Positions 16,020 to 24,512 of a DNA stretch of 64,000 nucleotides are shown piece by piece. The stretch spans positions 533,811 through 597,810 of the forward strand of contig NZ_JACBNX010000001.1 in the NCBI RefSeq assembly GCF_013403875.1. Reading direction: 5' to 3'. The position numbers and the translations under genes are program-made. This stretch comes from Burkholderia guangdongensis. Lineage in GTDB: Bacteria; Pseudomonadota; Gammaproteobacteria; Burkholderiales; Burkholderiaceae. A model generated the notes under the pieces. The model searched no databases. It saw only the letters and a program-made list of their open reading frames with translations, and had not been told where the DNA came from. Position 1 is the stretch's first letter, and each line of letters starts with the position of its first letter.

Positions 16020-17195
16020 TCAGAACACGTGCCGGATACCGACCGACGCGCCGAGCTGGCCGGTCGAGCCCGGCGTCATGTAGTACGTCTGCGCGCCCGA
16101 CGGCAGGTAATAGCCCACCGACTGCCCGCTCGGCGTATAACCGACGTTGTCCCAGTTCAGCGACGCGAAGCGCGAATACATGAATGACGCATAGACGTCG
16201 GTCGCCTTCGACAGGCTGTAGTCCGCGATCGCAAGCCATTGCTGCGGCCCCTTCGGCTTGACGAGTGTGCCGTTGACAGTCGCGTGCTTGATGTCGTCGT
16301 AGTAGTACGCGACCGTGAAACGCGCGGCCGGCGTGGCGGTCCACGTGACGCCGGCCCAGTACATGTCGTCCTGGTGCGGCGAGTACAGCGGCGAACCCGA
16401 CGACGGCGCGAGCGTGTTGCCCCAGCGGTAGCCGGCCACGAACTTCAGCGAATCGAACGTATAGCGCAGCCCGACGGTCGCGCGCATGTCCTTCGCGAAC
16501 GTGTTCCCGCCGGACGCGCCGACGAACTCGGCCACATTCAGCTCGTTCACGTTGTCGAAGCCCAGGCCGACACCGAAGGCCGCGCCAGAGTACGACAGGC
16601 CGACGCCATAGCCCGATCCCGCGGCGGCCGACCCGGCGCGCCCGCCGAACGACCAGTGCGCGGACACGTACAGCGGGCCGAACTGGCCTTCGTACTTCGC
16701 CATGTTGTTCTCACGGAAGTTCGCGCCGGCCATCGCGACGACCGGCTCGAACTCGGGCGAGTAATAGGTTGGGGTGTAATCCGCCAGCGCGACGAACATC
16801 GACGTGTATTGCCGGCCGAACTCGAGCTTCTGGGTACCCTTGCCGCTGCCAAGGCCGACGAATGCCTGCCGGCCGAACAGCAGGCCGCCGTTGCCGAGCG
16901 CGCCGTTGTCCGGATTGAACTGGTTCTCGAGGGTGAAGAACGCGGAGTAGCCGCCGCCCAGATCCTCCGTGCCGCGCAAGCCGAAACGGGAGCTGGCGAT
17001 GCCGGCCGGGTTCATCTGAAATTGCCGGCCCGACGCGCCGGGGATGATCGTGCCGTTGTTCGTGCCTTGTACGTGATTGACGAACTGGATGTCGGTCGTC
17101 ACCATCCCGTAGAGCGTGACGGACGACTGCGCATGCGCGCCGCTCGCCAGTGCCGTGGCTGCGGCCGCGATGGCGGCCAGATAACGCTTCTTCAT
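16020..17195 (-). CDS. Gram-negative general porin (OmpC/Omp32 type), first of two
   Basis: The 391-residue outer-membrane porin starts MKKRYLAAIAAAATALASGAHA and should be cleaved before QSSVTLYG, the standard mature start of Burkholderiales trimeric porins. It has SSRFGLRGTEDLGGGYSAFFTLE, the conserved beta-2/beta-3 region, and ends in the terminal phenylalanine (GASVGIRHVF) used for BAM-dependent assembly. GGAGG lies six bases before the ATG at 17195, so this start is secure, although six further codons upstream are open. The 5' leader has a perfect 9-bp hairpin (17217-17238). It is divergent from the RpiR regulator, whose control of the porin is possible but unproven. Confidence 0.94.
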   Translation of the reverse strand: MKKRYLAAIAAAATALASGAHAQSSVTLYGMVTTDIQFVNHVQGTNNGTIIPGASGRQFQMNPAGIASSRFGLRGTEDLGGGYSAFFTLENQFNPDNGALGNGGLLFGRQAFVGLGSGKGTQKLEFGRQYTSMFVALADYTPTYYSPEFEPVVAMAGANFRENNMAKYEGQFGPLYVSAHWSFGGRAGSAAAGSGYGVGLSYSGAAFGVGLGFDNVNELNVAEFVGASGGNTFAKDMRATVGLRYTFDSLKFVAGYRWGNTLAPSSGSPLYSPHQDDMYWAGVTWTATPAARFTVAYYYDDIKHATVNGTLVKPKGPQQWLAIADYSLSKATDVYASFMYSRFASLNWDNVGYTPSGQSVGYYLPSGAQTYYMTPGSTGQLGASVGIRHVF

Positions 17196-17515
17196 GTCTC
17201 CTCCAATTTTCATTGCGACGGGTGCGGATGCACCCGTCGGGATCGTGGTAGGGTACGTCGCCGCGAATAATCTCAGAGATTAATTTGTCGCTCAATCCGT
17301 TGAAATACGGTGTTGTTTTTTGGCAATATCTTGTGTTGTAATCCTTAAAAGTATTTGTTTTTATTGAGATTTTAATTTCGTCTTACCGTATGAATGAAAA
17401 GGCGTGGGAAATTAATTCGATAGATTAAATAACCGGAGTGATGCCCCGGTGATAACATTCGTTGTCGTCCCGTTCAGCCCAGCCCATCCTCGCCGGCGCC
17501 CGCGCCACCGTTCGC
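17196..17515. other. AT-rich divergent control region, porin 1 and RpiR regulator
   Basis: This 320-base gap is strongly AT-rich from about 17265 to 17440, in contrast to the genes. It contains the porin leader hairpin (17217-17238) and the palindrome at 17268-17282. Further TTAAT/ATTAA tracts near 17405-17430 are likely part of promoter or H-NS-type binding DNA. Confidence 0.65.
17268..17282. promoter_or_regulatory. Perfect palindrome, likely operator
   Basis: TAATCTC-A-GAGATTA is a perfect 7-1-7 inverted repeat about 75 bases before the porin start and 235 bases before the regulator start. Its position suits repression or activation of the porin. Confidence 0.45.
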
Positions 17516-18376
17516 ATGCCTGACAGTTTCGACCAGCTCGCGGCCCTGATCCGCACACGCTTTTCCGAGCTCAGCCCGCAATTCCAGGCCGGCGCGGCGT
17601 TCCTGCTCGACCATCCCGACGAGGTTGCTGTATCGTCGATGCGCAAGGTTGCCGAGCGCGCGCAGGTGCAACCCGCGTCGCTCGTGCGCCTGTCGCAGCA
17701 ACTGGGATTTCCCGGCTGGAACGAGTTGCGCGACCTGTTCGTCCAGCGCGTGCGCACGCGTCCGGAACCGCTGACGAGCCGCGCGCGCACGCTCGTCAAC
17801 GCAAGCGCGAAGGATGCGCTCGCGCGCGATCTGCTCGCCGCGCACCAGCACAACCTCGACGCAACCGCCGCGCACAACGTGCGCGCGACCGTCGAGGCCG
17901 CGCGCCTGCTGCGCCGCGCGTCGCACGTGCACGTCGCCGGGTTCCGCTCGTGCTATCCGGTCGCGTTCGGCTTCGTGTACGGATATCGGCTGTTCCGTTC
18001 GTCGGTGTCGCTGCTGACCGGCGAAGCCGGGACGCTGGAGATGCAGCTTCGCGGGATCGAGCGCGGCAGCGCGACGGTTGTCGTCAGCTTCGCGCCTTAT
18101 TCGGTCGAGGCGGCGCGTGTCGCGGAAGCCGCGCAAGAAAGCGGCAGCAAGCTGATCGCGATCACCGACAGCGCGGTGTCGCCGATCGCGCTCAATGCCG
18201 ACAGCACGCTGATCTTTTCTCACGACAGCCCGTCGTTCTTTCCGTCGCTGGTCGCCGCGACCGCGATCGCGGAGAGCCTGGTCGCGCATCTGCTCGCGCT
18301 GGAAGGCGCGGACGCGGTGCGGCAGCTCGAAATGGCCGAGCAGGCACTGCATGCGAAGGGCGCGTACGTGCCCTGA
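17516..18376 (+). CDS. MurR/RpiR family transcriptional regulator
   Basis: The 286-residue protein has an N-terminal HTH_6 domain (FDQLAALIRTRF..., AVSSMRKVAERAQVQPASLVRLSQQLGFPGW, residues about 5-75) and a C-terminal SIS sugar-isomerase-like domain (HVAGFRSCYPVAFGFVYGYRLF, VVSFAPYSVEAARVAEAAQESGSKLIAITDS). SIS domains of RpiR regulators bind phosphosugars or related effectors. The next two genes run in the same direction, 190 bases on. Start at 17516 gives MPDSFDQLA, the usual family opening. Its target is most likely the aminotransferase operon downstream, where a palindrome stands in the promoter region. Confidence 0.9.
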   Translation: MPDSFDQLAALIRTRFSELSPQFQAGAAFLLDHPDEVAVSSMRKVAERAQVQPASLVRLSQQLGFPGWNELRDLFVQRVRTRPEPLTSRARTLVNASAKDALARDLLAAHQHNLDATAAHNVRATVEAARLLRRASHVHVAGFRSCYPVAFGFVYGYRLFRSSVSLLTGEAGTLEMQLRGIERGSATVVVSFAPYSVEAARVAEAAQESGSKLIAITDSAVSPIALNADSTLIFSHDSPSFFPSLVAATAIAESLVAHLLALEGADAVRQLEMAEQALHAKGAYVP

Positions 18377-18458
18377 CACGTCGGTCAGTCCGTATTCTTC
18401 CTATTTTTTTCTGGTTTCGGGCGTGGCGAATCGCCCGGGCGAGTTTGCGCTCACAATG

Positions 18459-18472
18459 ACAACAAATGTTGT
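18459..18472. promoter_or_regulatory. Palindrome before the aminotransferase operon
   Basis: ACAACA-AA-TGTTGT is a perfect 6-2-6 inverted repeat about 95 bases before the aminotransferase start and just ahead of a -10-like TATCAT (18475-18480). It is a candidate operator for the upstream RpiR protein. Confidence 0.45.
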
Positions 18473-18567
18473 TGTATCATCGAGTTTTTGAATCGTGTGT
18501 TGATTGATCGCGCGGCCGCCGACGAAGCGAAACGAAACGTTCATGCCGCCACGCTCAGGAGAATCGC

Positions 18568-19920
18568 ATGACCACCACAGTCTTTCACCGGATGCCGAAG
18601 CAGTCGCTGCCGGTCGCCGTCGCCGGCGACGGCATCGAGATCATCGACGCCGCCGGCAAGCGCTACATCGATGCGAGCGGCGGTGCGGCCGTGTCGTGTC
18701 TCGGGCACAGCAACGCGCGCGTGATCGACGCGATCAAGCGCCAGGCGCAGCAGCTGCCGTATGCGCATACGTCGTTTTTCACGACGCAGGTCGCGGAGGA
18801 ACTCGCCGATCGCCTGGTTCGAAGCGCGCCGCCGGGGCTCGGCCACGTGTATTTCGTGTCCGGCGGATCGGAGGCGATCGAGGCGGCGCTGAAGCTCGCG
18901 CGCCAGTATTTCGTCGAGATCGGCGAGCCGCAGCGGCGCCACCTGATCGCGCGGCGGCAGAGCTATCACGGCAACACGCTCGGCGCGCTCGCGATCGGCG
19001 GCAACGCATGGCGGCGCGAGCCGTTCCTGCCGCTGCTGATCGACGCGCATCACGTGAGCCCGTGCTACGCGTATCGCGAGCAGCGCGCCGACGAGACCGA
19101 GGAAGCGTTCGCGCAGCGCCTCGCCGACGAACTCGAGCAGAAGATTCTCGAACTCGGCCCGCGGACCGTCGCGGCGTTCGTCGCGGAGACGGTCGTCGGC
19201 GCGACCGCGGGCGCGGTGCCGCCGGTGCGCGAGTATTTCCGGAAGATCCGCGCGGTCTGCGACAAGTATGGCGTGTTGCTGATCCTCGACGAAATCATGT
19301 CCGGGATGGGGCGCACCGGCTATCTGTTCGCGTGCGAGGAAGACGGTGTCGCGCCCGATCTGCTGACGATCGCGAAGGGGCTCGGCGCCGGCTACCAGCC
19401 GATCGGCGCGACGCTCGTCAGCGACCGGATCTACGATGCGATCGTCGGCGGATCCGGGTTCTTCCAGCACGGGCATACGTATCTCGGCCACGCGATCGCT
19501 TGCGCGGCGGCGCTCGAAGTGCAGCGCGTGATCGCCGACGACGATCTGCTGCCGAACGTGCGCGCGCGCGGCGAGCAGCTTCGCGCGCTGCTGCGCGAGC
19601 GCTACGCGGCCGATCCGCATGTCGGCGACGTGCGCGGGCGCGGGTTGTTCGTCGGCGTCGAGCTCGTGCAGGATCGCGCGACGAAAGCGCCGTTCGATCC
19701 GCAGCTGAAGCTGCATGCGGCGATCAAGCGCGAAGCGATGCAGCGCGGGCTGATGGTCTATCCGATGGGCGGCACGGTGAACGGCGCGATCGGCGATCAT
19801 GTGCTGCTCGCGCCGCCGTTCATCTGCACGGCGGCCGACATCGAGCGGATCGTCGATCGCCTGGCTGACTCGATCGAAAGCGCGATCGACGGCGCGCTCG
19901 TCGCGGCCGGCGCACGCTGA
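18568..19920 (+). CDS. Class III (PLP-dependent) aminotransferase
   Basis: The 450-residue protein has the full class III pattern: SGGSEAIEAALKLARQY (cofactor phosphate site), YHGNTLGALAIGG, LILDEIMSGMGRTG (the Asp that pairs with the pyridine nitrogen) and LTIAKGLGAGYQPIGA with the Schiff-base lysine. Family members include omega-amino acid:pyruvate and other omega-transaminases acting on diamines, beta-alanine or polyamines; the substrate here is unknown. It is 45 bases upstream of the CMD-family gene and 191 bases downstream of the RpiR regulator, so an amine or amino-acid catabolic unit is likely. Confidence 0.93.
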   Translation: MTTTVFHRMPKQSLPVAVAGDGIEIIDAAGKRYIDASGGAAVSCLGHSNARVIDAIKRQAQQLPYAHTSFFTTQVAEELADRLVRSAPPGLGHVYFVSGGSEAIEAALKLARQYFVEIGEPQRRHLIARRQSYHGNTLGALAIGGNAWRREPFLPLLIDAHHVSPCYAYREQRADETEEAFAQRLADELEQKILELGPRTVAAFVAETVVGATAGAVPPVREYFRKIRAVCDKYGVLLILDEIMSGMGRTGYLFACEEDGVAPDLLTIAKGLGAGYQPIGATLVSDRIYDAIVGGSGFFQHGHTYLGHAIACAAALEVQRVIADDDLLPNVRARGEQLRALLRERYAADPHVGDVRGRGLFVGVELVQDRATKAPFDPQLKLHAAIKREAMQRGLMVYPMGGTVNGAIGDHVLLAPPFICTAADIERIVDRLADSIESAIDGALVAAGAR

Positions 19921-19965
19921 GCCGTTCCGCCAACCCTTTCTTTCACGATTTCACGAGACCGACCG

Positions 19966-20520
19966 ATGACCGACCGTCTGCCTTCATTCGACATGTCACG
20001 CGCGACCGACGAGCAGAAGGCCGTGCTCGACGAAATCCTGTCCGGCCCGCGCGGCAACCTGAACGGGCCGTTTCTGGGCTGGATCCACAGCCCGGAGCTT
20101 GCGCAGCACGCGCAGCGGCTCGGCGCGTTCTGCCGCTACCGCACGGGGTTGCCGCTGCGACTGTCCGAGCTTGCGATCCTCGTGACCGCATCGCGCTGGC
20201 ACGCACAGGCGGAGTGGCACATTCACCATCCGATCGCGCTGGAAGCGGGCGTGCAGCCCGAGGATGCCGACGCGATCCGCGCGGGCCGGCGCCCGGCGTT
20301 CGCCGATCCGGACGACGCGCTGATCCACGATTTCGCGACCGAGCTGTACGACGCGAAGCGCGTGTCGGACGCGACGTACGCGAAGACGGTCGAGCGTTTC
20401 GGGCACGAAGTCACGATCAACCTCGTCGGGCTGCTCGGTTACTATGCGCTCGTCGCGATGACGCTGAACGTGTTCGGGATGCGCGCGCAAGGGCAGACGA
20501 GCCTGCCGTTTCCGGAATAA
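19966..20520 (+). CDS. Carboxymuconolactone decarboxylase family protein
   Basis: The 184-residue protein has the CMD/AhpD-like fold pattern: LGAFCRYRTGLPLRLSELAIL, then EWHIHHPIALEAGV, and a conserved helical C-terminus (GLLGYYALVAMTLNVFGM). It lacks the CxxC of AhpD alkylhydroperoxidases, so a redox role is unlikely. A decarboxylase or gamma-carboxymuconolactone-like role is possible. It is probably cotranscribed with the aminotransferase 45 bases upstream, and no aromatic ring-cleavage gene is adjacent, so the pathway is unclear. Confidence 0.88.
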   Translation: MTDRLPSFDMSRATDEQKAVLDEILSGPRGNLNGPFLGWIHSPELAQHAQRLGAFCRYRTGLPLRLSELAILVTASRWHAQAEWHIHHPIALEAGVQPEDADAIRAGRRPAFADPDDALIHDFATELYDAKRVSDATYAKTVERFGHEVTINLVGLLGYYALVAMTLNVFGMRAQGQTSLPFPE

Positions 20521-20571
20521 CCGTGCCGCGCGAACGGGCGGGGCGCGCGGCGGCAGGCCATCATCGACATG

Positions 20572-21492
20572 TCACCTGACGTGCCGGTCCTGGATCGTGA
20601 GCCGGCAGACCGTGGCGAGCGCAAGCAGATTCGGATCGCGCTCGCGGCGGTGCAGGAAGCTGAGTCCGATCGTCTGGCGCACGTCGTACTGCGCGGATAG
20701 CGGGATCAGCATGATCTTGTGCGCGAACAGGTCGCGCACGCGCCCCGGCAGCAGCGCATAGCCGACACCGCCGCTGACGAGATTGATCAGGGAGAAGATG
20801 TCGCTGACCTTCATCGCGACGTTCGGCGAGAAGTCGGCGATCCGGAACGCATCGGCGAAGCCCTGCGACGTCGCGAAGCCTTCGGCGAGCGACACGAACG
20901 GCTCGTCGCGGCACTGGCGCAGGTCGATCGCGTCGTATTGCCCGTACGCGGAGCCGACCGGCGCCGCGAAGAAGATCCGATCCTCGAACAGCGTGAGCGA
21001 TTCGATCTCGGGGTCCGGCGGCGGCACCGCCATCAGCGCCGCGTCGATCGTGCCATGCTTGAGCTTGTCGAGCAGATCGGCGTTCGAGCCGAGCACGAGC
21101 TCGGCCTGCAGATCGGGGCGCCGGCCCTTCAGGCCGATCACGACCTCCGGCACCGCGCGGATCGTCAGCGAGTAGAGCGAGCCGATCTTGAGCTGCTCGG
21201 CGCCATAGCCGGCGGCCTCGCGCGTCGCGCGCACGCCGTCGGTCATCGTCTTGATCACGTCGCTCGCGACTTCGGCCAGCACCTGCGCGGCGTCGGTCGG
21301 AATCAGGTTGCGCCCCTCGTGACGAAACAGCGCGCAGCGCATCCCTTCCTCCAGCGAGTGCAGCGCGCGGTGCACGCTGACGGTGCTGACGTCCAGCGCC
21401 TCGGCCGCCTTGGCCAGACTGCCGGCTGCCATGAACGCGAGGAGGACCTCGAGCTTGCGGAAGGTGATCTCTTCGTTGACGCGATAGCGCAT
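20572..21492 (-). CDS. LysR-type transcriptional regulator
   Basis: The 306-residue protein begins MRYRVNEEITFRKLEVLLAFMA with the helix-turn-helix SLAKAAEALDVSTVSVHRALHSLE, which is atypical in carrying VSTVSVHRAL where most LysR proteins have TQPAVSRQI. The effector-binding domain follows (LKIGSLYSLTIRAVPEVV, SGGVGYALLPGRV). That HTH variant reminds me of the malonate/citrate-class regulators, but I do not assign it. It diverges from the MFS transporter at 21987 across a 494-base gap containing an operator-like palindrome, making that transporter the likely target. Confidence 0.88.
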   Translation of the reverse strand: MRYRVNEEITFRKLEVLLAFMAAGSLAKAAEALDVSTVSVHRALHSLEEGMRCALFRHEGRNLIPTDAAQVLAEVASDVIKTMTDGVRATREAAGYGAEQLKIGSLYSLTIRAVPEVVIGLKGRRPDLQAELVLGSNADLLDKLKHGTIDAALMAVPPPDPEIESLTLFEDRIFFAAPVGSAYGQYDAIDLRQCRDEPFVSLAEGFATSQGFADAFRIADFSPNVAMKVSDIFSLINLVSGGVGYALLPGRVRDLFAHKIMLIPLSAQYDVRQTIGLSFLHRRERDPNLLALATVCRLTIQDRHVR

Positions 21493-21986
21493 GGGGAGGC
21501 GGCCGGATGCAAAGTGGCGGAAATTCTGCCTGAGAACCGCATTCGGCGACAAGCGGACTGAAAGCCCCGCGATCCCGCGCCGACCGCGCCGACGGGGACA
21601 GCACGCGAATCCTGCCGCGTTCGTTCCCCGCTTCGTTACTTCCGACGTAACGCCGCAACCCGCATCCGGCCGGGCCGCGTCGCCCCGAAAGCCACGCGCG
21701 TCGGGCGATCGGGGCCGGAGCAGGGCGGCCGGGCGGGCCGCGAACATTTAATCGGAGGCTAATGCTTGCATCGTCAGCGTAATTGATGCGCCGATTCTAC
21801 CTACCTATCATCAGTCGACGCCCGGCGAATGCCGGCGGGAGACACGCGTGGCGCGAGCCGCGCGGCGGCGCGCGTTCCATCGGGCGCGGCCGCATCAATA
21901 TAAATGGCTGCACGGCTGCGAACGCGATCCCGGCTGCATCGGCGATGCGCGGACGCGCCGCTTCCGGAGGCCGTAGGAGAAACAAC
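21493..21986. other. 494-base divergent gap, LysR and MFS genes
   Basis: Open frames here are compositional only. The clear signal is the palindrome CGTTAC-N7-GTAACG at 21634-21652. The stretch around 21745-21790 is the least GC-rich and is the likeliest promoter area. No small gene is supported. Confidence 0.55.
21634..21652. promoter_or_regulatory. LysR-type operator candidate
   Basis: CGTTAC, seven bases, GTAACG: the inverted repeat contains the T-N11-A core expected of LysR sites and lies 142 bases before the LysR start. Confidence 0.4.
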
Positions 21987-23306
21987 ATGCACGCTGGCTC
22001 TAGTGGAATCTCTCGCAACCGACAGGTCGCCGCCGCGGTCGTCGGCAACGCCCTCGAGTGGTACGACTTCATCGTCTACGGCTTCTTCTCCGGCATCATC
22101 GCGAAGCTGTTCTTTCCCGCCGACAGCCAGTACGCATCGCTGTTGATGTCGCTCGCGACGTTCGGCGTCGGCTTCTTCATGCGTCCGATCGGTGGCATCG
22201 TGCTCGGGCTCTATGCGGACCGCAAGGGCCGCAAGGCCGCGATGCAGTTGATCATCCTGCTGATGACGATCGCGATCGCGCTGATCGCGGTCGCGCCGCC
22301 GTACGCGGTGATCGGCCCGGCCGCGCCGGCGATGATCCTGATCGCGCGCCTGCTGCAAGGCTTCGCGACGGGCGGCGAATATGCGAGTTCGACGTCGTTT
22401 CTCGTCGAAGTCGCGCCGCCGCACAAGCGCGGCCTGTACGGCTCGTGGCAGATGATCGGCCAGTGCCTCGCGGTGTTCTGCGGCGCGGGCATGGGCGCGA
22501 TCATCACGCAGGGGCTGCCGGCGTCGGCCGTCGACGGCTGGGGCTGGCGCGTGCCGTTCGCGATCGGCTTGCTGATCGGTCCGGTCGGGCTGTGGATCCG
22601 TCGGCACATGGAGGAAACCGAAGCGTTCCGCGAAGCGAGCCGCGAGGCCGGGCCGGCGCCCGTCAGCCTGGCGCAGGCGCTGCGCGACAATGGCCGAGGC
22701 GTGTTCGTGTCGATCACGATGACCATTGCCGGCACCGCCGCGTTCTACGTGATGCTGGTGAACATGCCGGGCTTCGTGCATAGCCAGTTCGGGCTGCCGC
22801 TTCATGAAGTGTTCAAGGTGCAGATGATCGCGGTTGCGCTGCTGACGCTGATGAATCCGTTGTCGGCCGCGCTGTCGGATCGCATCGGGCGCCGTCCCGT
22901 GCTGCTCGGCAGCATTCTCGTGCTGATGCTGACGATCTATCCGCTATTCTCGTGGCTCGCCGCCGCGCCGAGCATCGGGCGTCTTGCGGTGATGCAGATC
23001 ACGCTGTGCGTGTTCATCGGCATCTCGTTCGGTCCCGCGCCGAGCGCGCTCGCCGAGCAATTCACCACCCGCACGCGCTCGACCGGGATCGCGTTCGGCT
23101 ATAACTTCGCGGTGATGCTGTTCGGCGGTTTCGCGCCGTTCATCGTCACGTGGCTGACCCATGCGACCGGCTCGCCGGCCGCGCCTGCCGGATATGTCGT
23201 GTTCGCGTCGCTGATCGGCGTCGTCGGGACGCTGATGATGCGCGAGGGCGCGCACGCGGTCGTCGAGCGCCGGCGGTTCGAGCGGAATGCGGCCGTCCGG
23301 GGGTGA
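21987..23306 (+). CDS. MFS transporter, metabolite:H+ symporter family
   Basis: The 439-residue membrane protein has about 12 transmembrane segments. It carries the MHS-family motifs NALEWYDFIVYGFF at the first helix, GLYADRKGRKAAM in the loop between helices 2 and 3, and DRIGRRPVLL in the second half. Family members import dicarboxylates, citrate, proline, betaine or aromatic acids with protons. GTAGGAGAAACAAC precedes the ATG at 21987, a good ribosome site, so upstream in-frame starts are rejected. The substrate is unknown; the adjacent oxidoreductase and hydrolases are not clearly in the same operon. Confidence 0.93.
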   Translation: MHAGSSGISRNRQVAAAVVGNALEWYDFIVYGFFSGIIAKLFFPADSQYASLLMSLATFGVGFFMRPIGGIVLGLYADRKGRKAAMQLIILLMTIAIALIAVAPPYAVIGPAAPAMILIARLLQGFATGGEYASSTSFLVEVAPPHKRGLYGSWQMIGQCLAVFCGAGMGAIITQGLPASAVDGWGWRVPFAIGLLIGPVGLWIRRHMEETEAFREASREAGPAPVSLAQALRDNGRGVFVSITMTIAGTAAFYVMLVNMPGFVHSQFGLPLHEVFKVQMIAVALLTLMNPLSAALSDRIGRRPVLLGSILVLMLTIYPLFSWLAAAPSIGRLAVMQITLCVFIGISFGPAPSALAEQFTTRTRSTGIAFGYNFAVMLFGGFAPFIVTWLTHATGSPAAPAGYVVFASLIGVVGTLMMREGAHAVVERRRFERNAAVRG

Positions 23307-23321
23307 GACGGCCTTTTGATT

Positions 23322-24335
23322 TCAGATCGTCAGCGCGATCTTGCCGAAATGCTGGCCGGCCTGCTGGAAGCGGAACGCGTCGGCGATATCGTCGAGCGCG
23401 AACGTGCGGTCGATCACCGGCCGCAGCGGCAGCGTGTCGAGCGCGCGCACCATGTCGATCTGATGGCGCCGGCTGCCGACGCCGAGCCCGTGCAACCGCA
23501 CCTGGCGCGACAGCAACGCCTGCGTGCTGATCGGCCCTTCGACGCCGGTCAGCACGCCGATCACCGCGACGTGTCCGCCGACCCGCACCGCCCTGACCGA
23601 CTGCGCGAGCGTGCCCGGCCCGCCGACCTCGACGACGTGATCGACACCGCGGCCGTTCGTGATCTCGAGCACGTTGCGCGCCCATTCCGGATGGCGCCTG
23701 TAATTGACCAGATGATCCGCGCCGAGCGTGCGCGCGCGTTCGAGCTTGTCGTCGGACGACGACGTGACGATCACCGTCGCGCCCATCGCCTTCGCGAACT
23801 GCAGCGCGAAAATCGACACGCCGCCGGTGCCGAGCACGAGCACGGTATCGCCGGCCTTCAGCCCGCCGCTGACGACGAGCGCGCGCCACGCGGTCAGTCC
23901 GGCCGTCGTCAGCGTTGCCGCTTCCGCGTGGCTGTAGCCGCGCGGCACATGCGTGAACGCGGTGGCCGCGGCGACGACCGCTTCGCGCGCATAGCCGTCG
24001 ACGCCGTCGCCCGGCGTGAGCGCGAAGCTGCCGACCGGGGTTGACGGCTCGCCGTCGAGCCATTGCGGGAAGAACGTCGACACGACCGAATCGCCGGCCG
24101 CGAACTCGGTCACGCCGGGCCCGACCGCTTCGACGACACCGGCGCCATCGGACATCGGAATCCGGCCGTCTTCGGTGCGGATGTAGCCGAACACGACCGC
24201 GAGATCGTGGAAGTTCAGCGAGCTCGCATGGAGCCGCACGCGGATTTCGCCGGGGCCGGGCTGGCCGGGGTCGGGGAGGTCGGCGACGGTCAGGCAGTCG
24301 AGCCCGGCGGGCTGATGCAATCGGATGGCTTTCAT
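23322..24335 (-). CDS. Zinc-independent MDR family oxidoreductase (quinone/enoyl reductase-like)
   Basis: The 337-residue protein is a medium-chain reductase: GroES-like N-domain (SSLNFHDLAVVFGYI), then the Rossmann domain with VLGTGGVSIFALQFAKAMGA. The catalytic and structural zinc cysteines of true alcohol dehydrogenases are absent, which places it with NAD(P)H quinone oxidoreductases and enoyl reductases. SDGAGVVEAVGPGVTEFAAGD is the conserved segment. It converges on the MFS gene (15 bases between stops), so they are not cotranscribed. The substrate is unknown. Upstream sequence up to 24512 encodes nothing I can support. Confidence 0.9.
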   Translation of the reverse strand: MKAIRLHQPAGLDCLTVADLPDPGQPGPGEIRVRLHASSLNFHDLAVVFGYIRTEDGRIPMSDGAGVVEAVGPGVTEFAAGDSVVSTFFPQWLDGEPSTPVGSFALTPGDGVDGYAREAVVAAATAFTHVPRGYSHAEAATLTTAGLTAWRALVVSGGLKAGDTVLVLGTGGVSIFALQFAKAMGATVIVTSSSDDKLERARTLGADHLVNYRRHPEWARNVLEITNGRGVDHVVEVGGPGTLAQSVRAVRVGGHVAVIGVLTGVEGPISTQALLSRQVRLHGLGVGSRRHQIDMVRALDTLPLRPVIDRTFALDDIADAFRFQQAGQHFGKIALTI

Positions 24336-24512
24336 TGAGACTCCCGTGAGAAGGCCCGTGCCAGCGTCGCGCGCGGCGCTGGGGCCGGTGCGGCAGATGC
24401 TACCGGGATTTCCCGAGGGTCTCAAGAATGCGGCCGGCGACAGAACGCCGCAGCAGGCGGGCGCGACGCCAGCTCGCGTAGCCGGAGCGAGTCGACGCTC
24501 TGCCACCCATCC

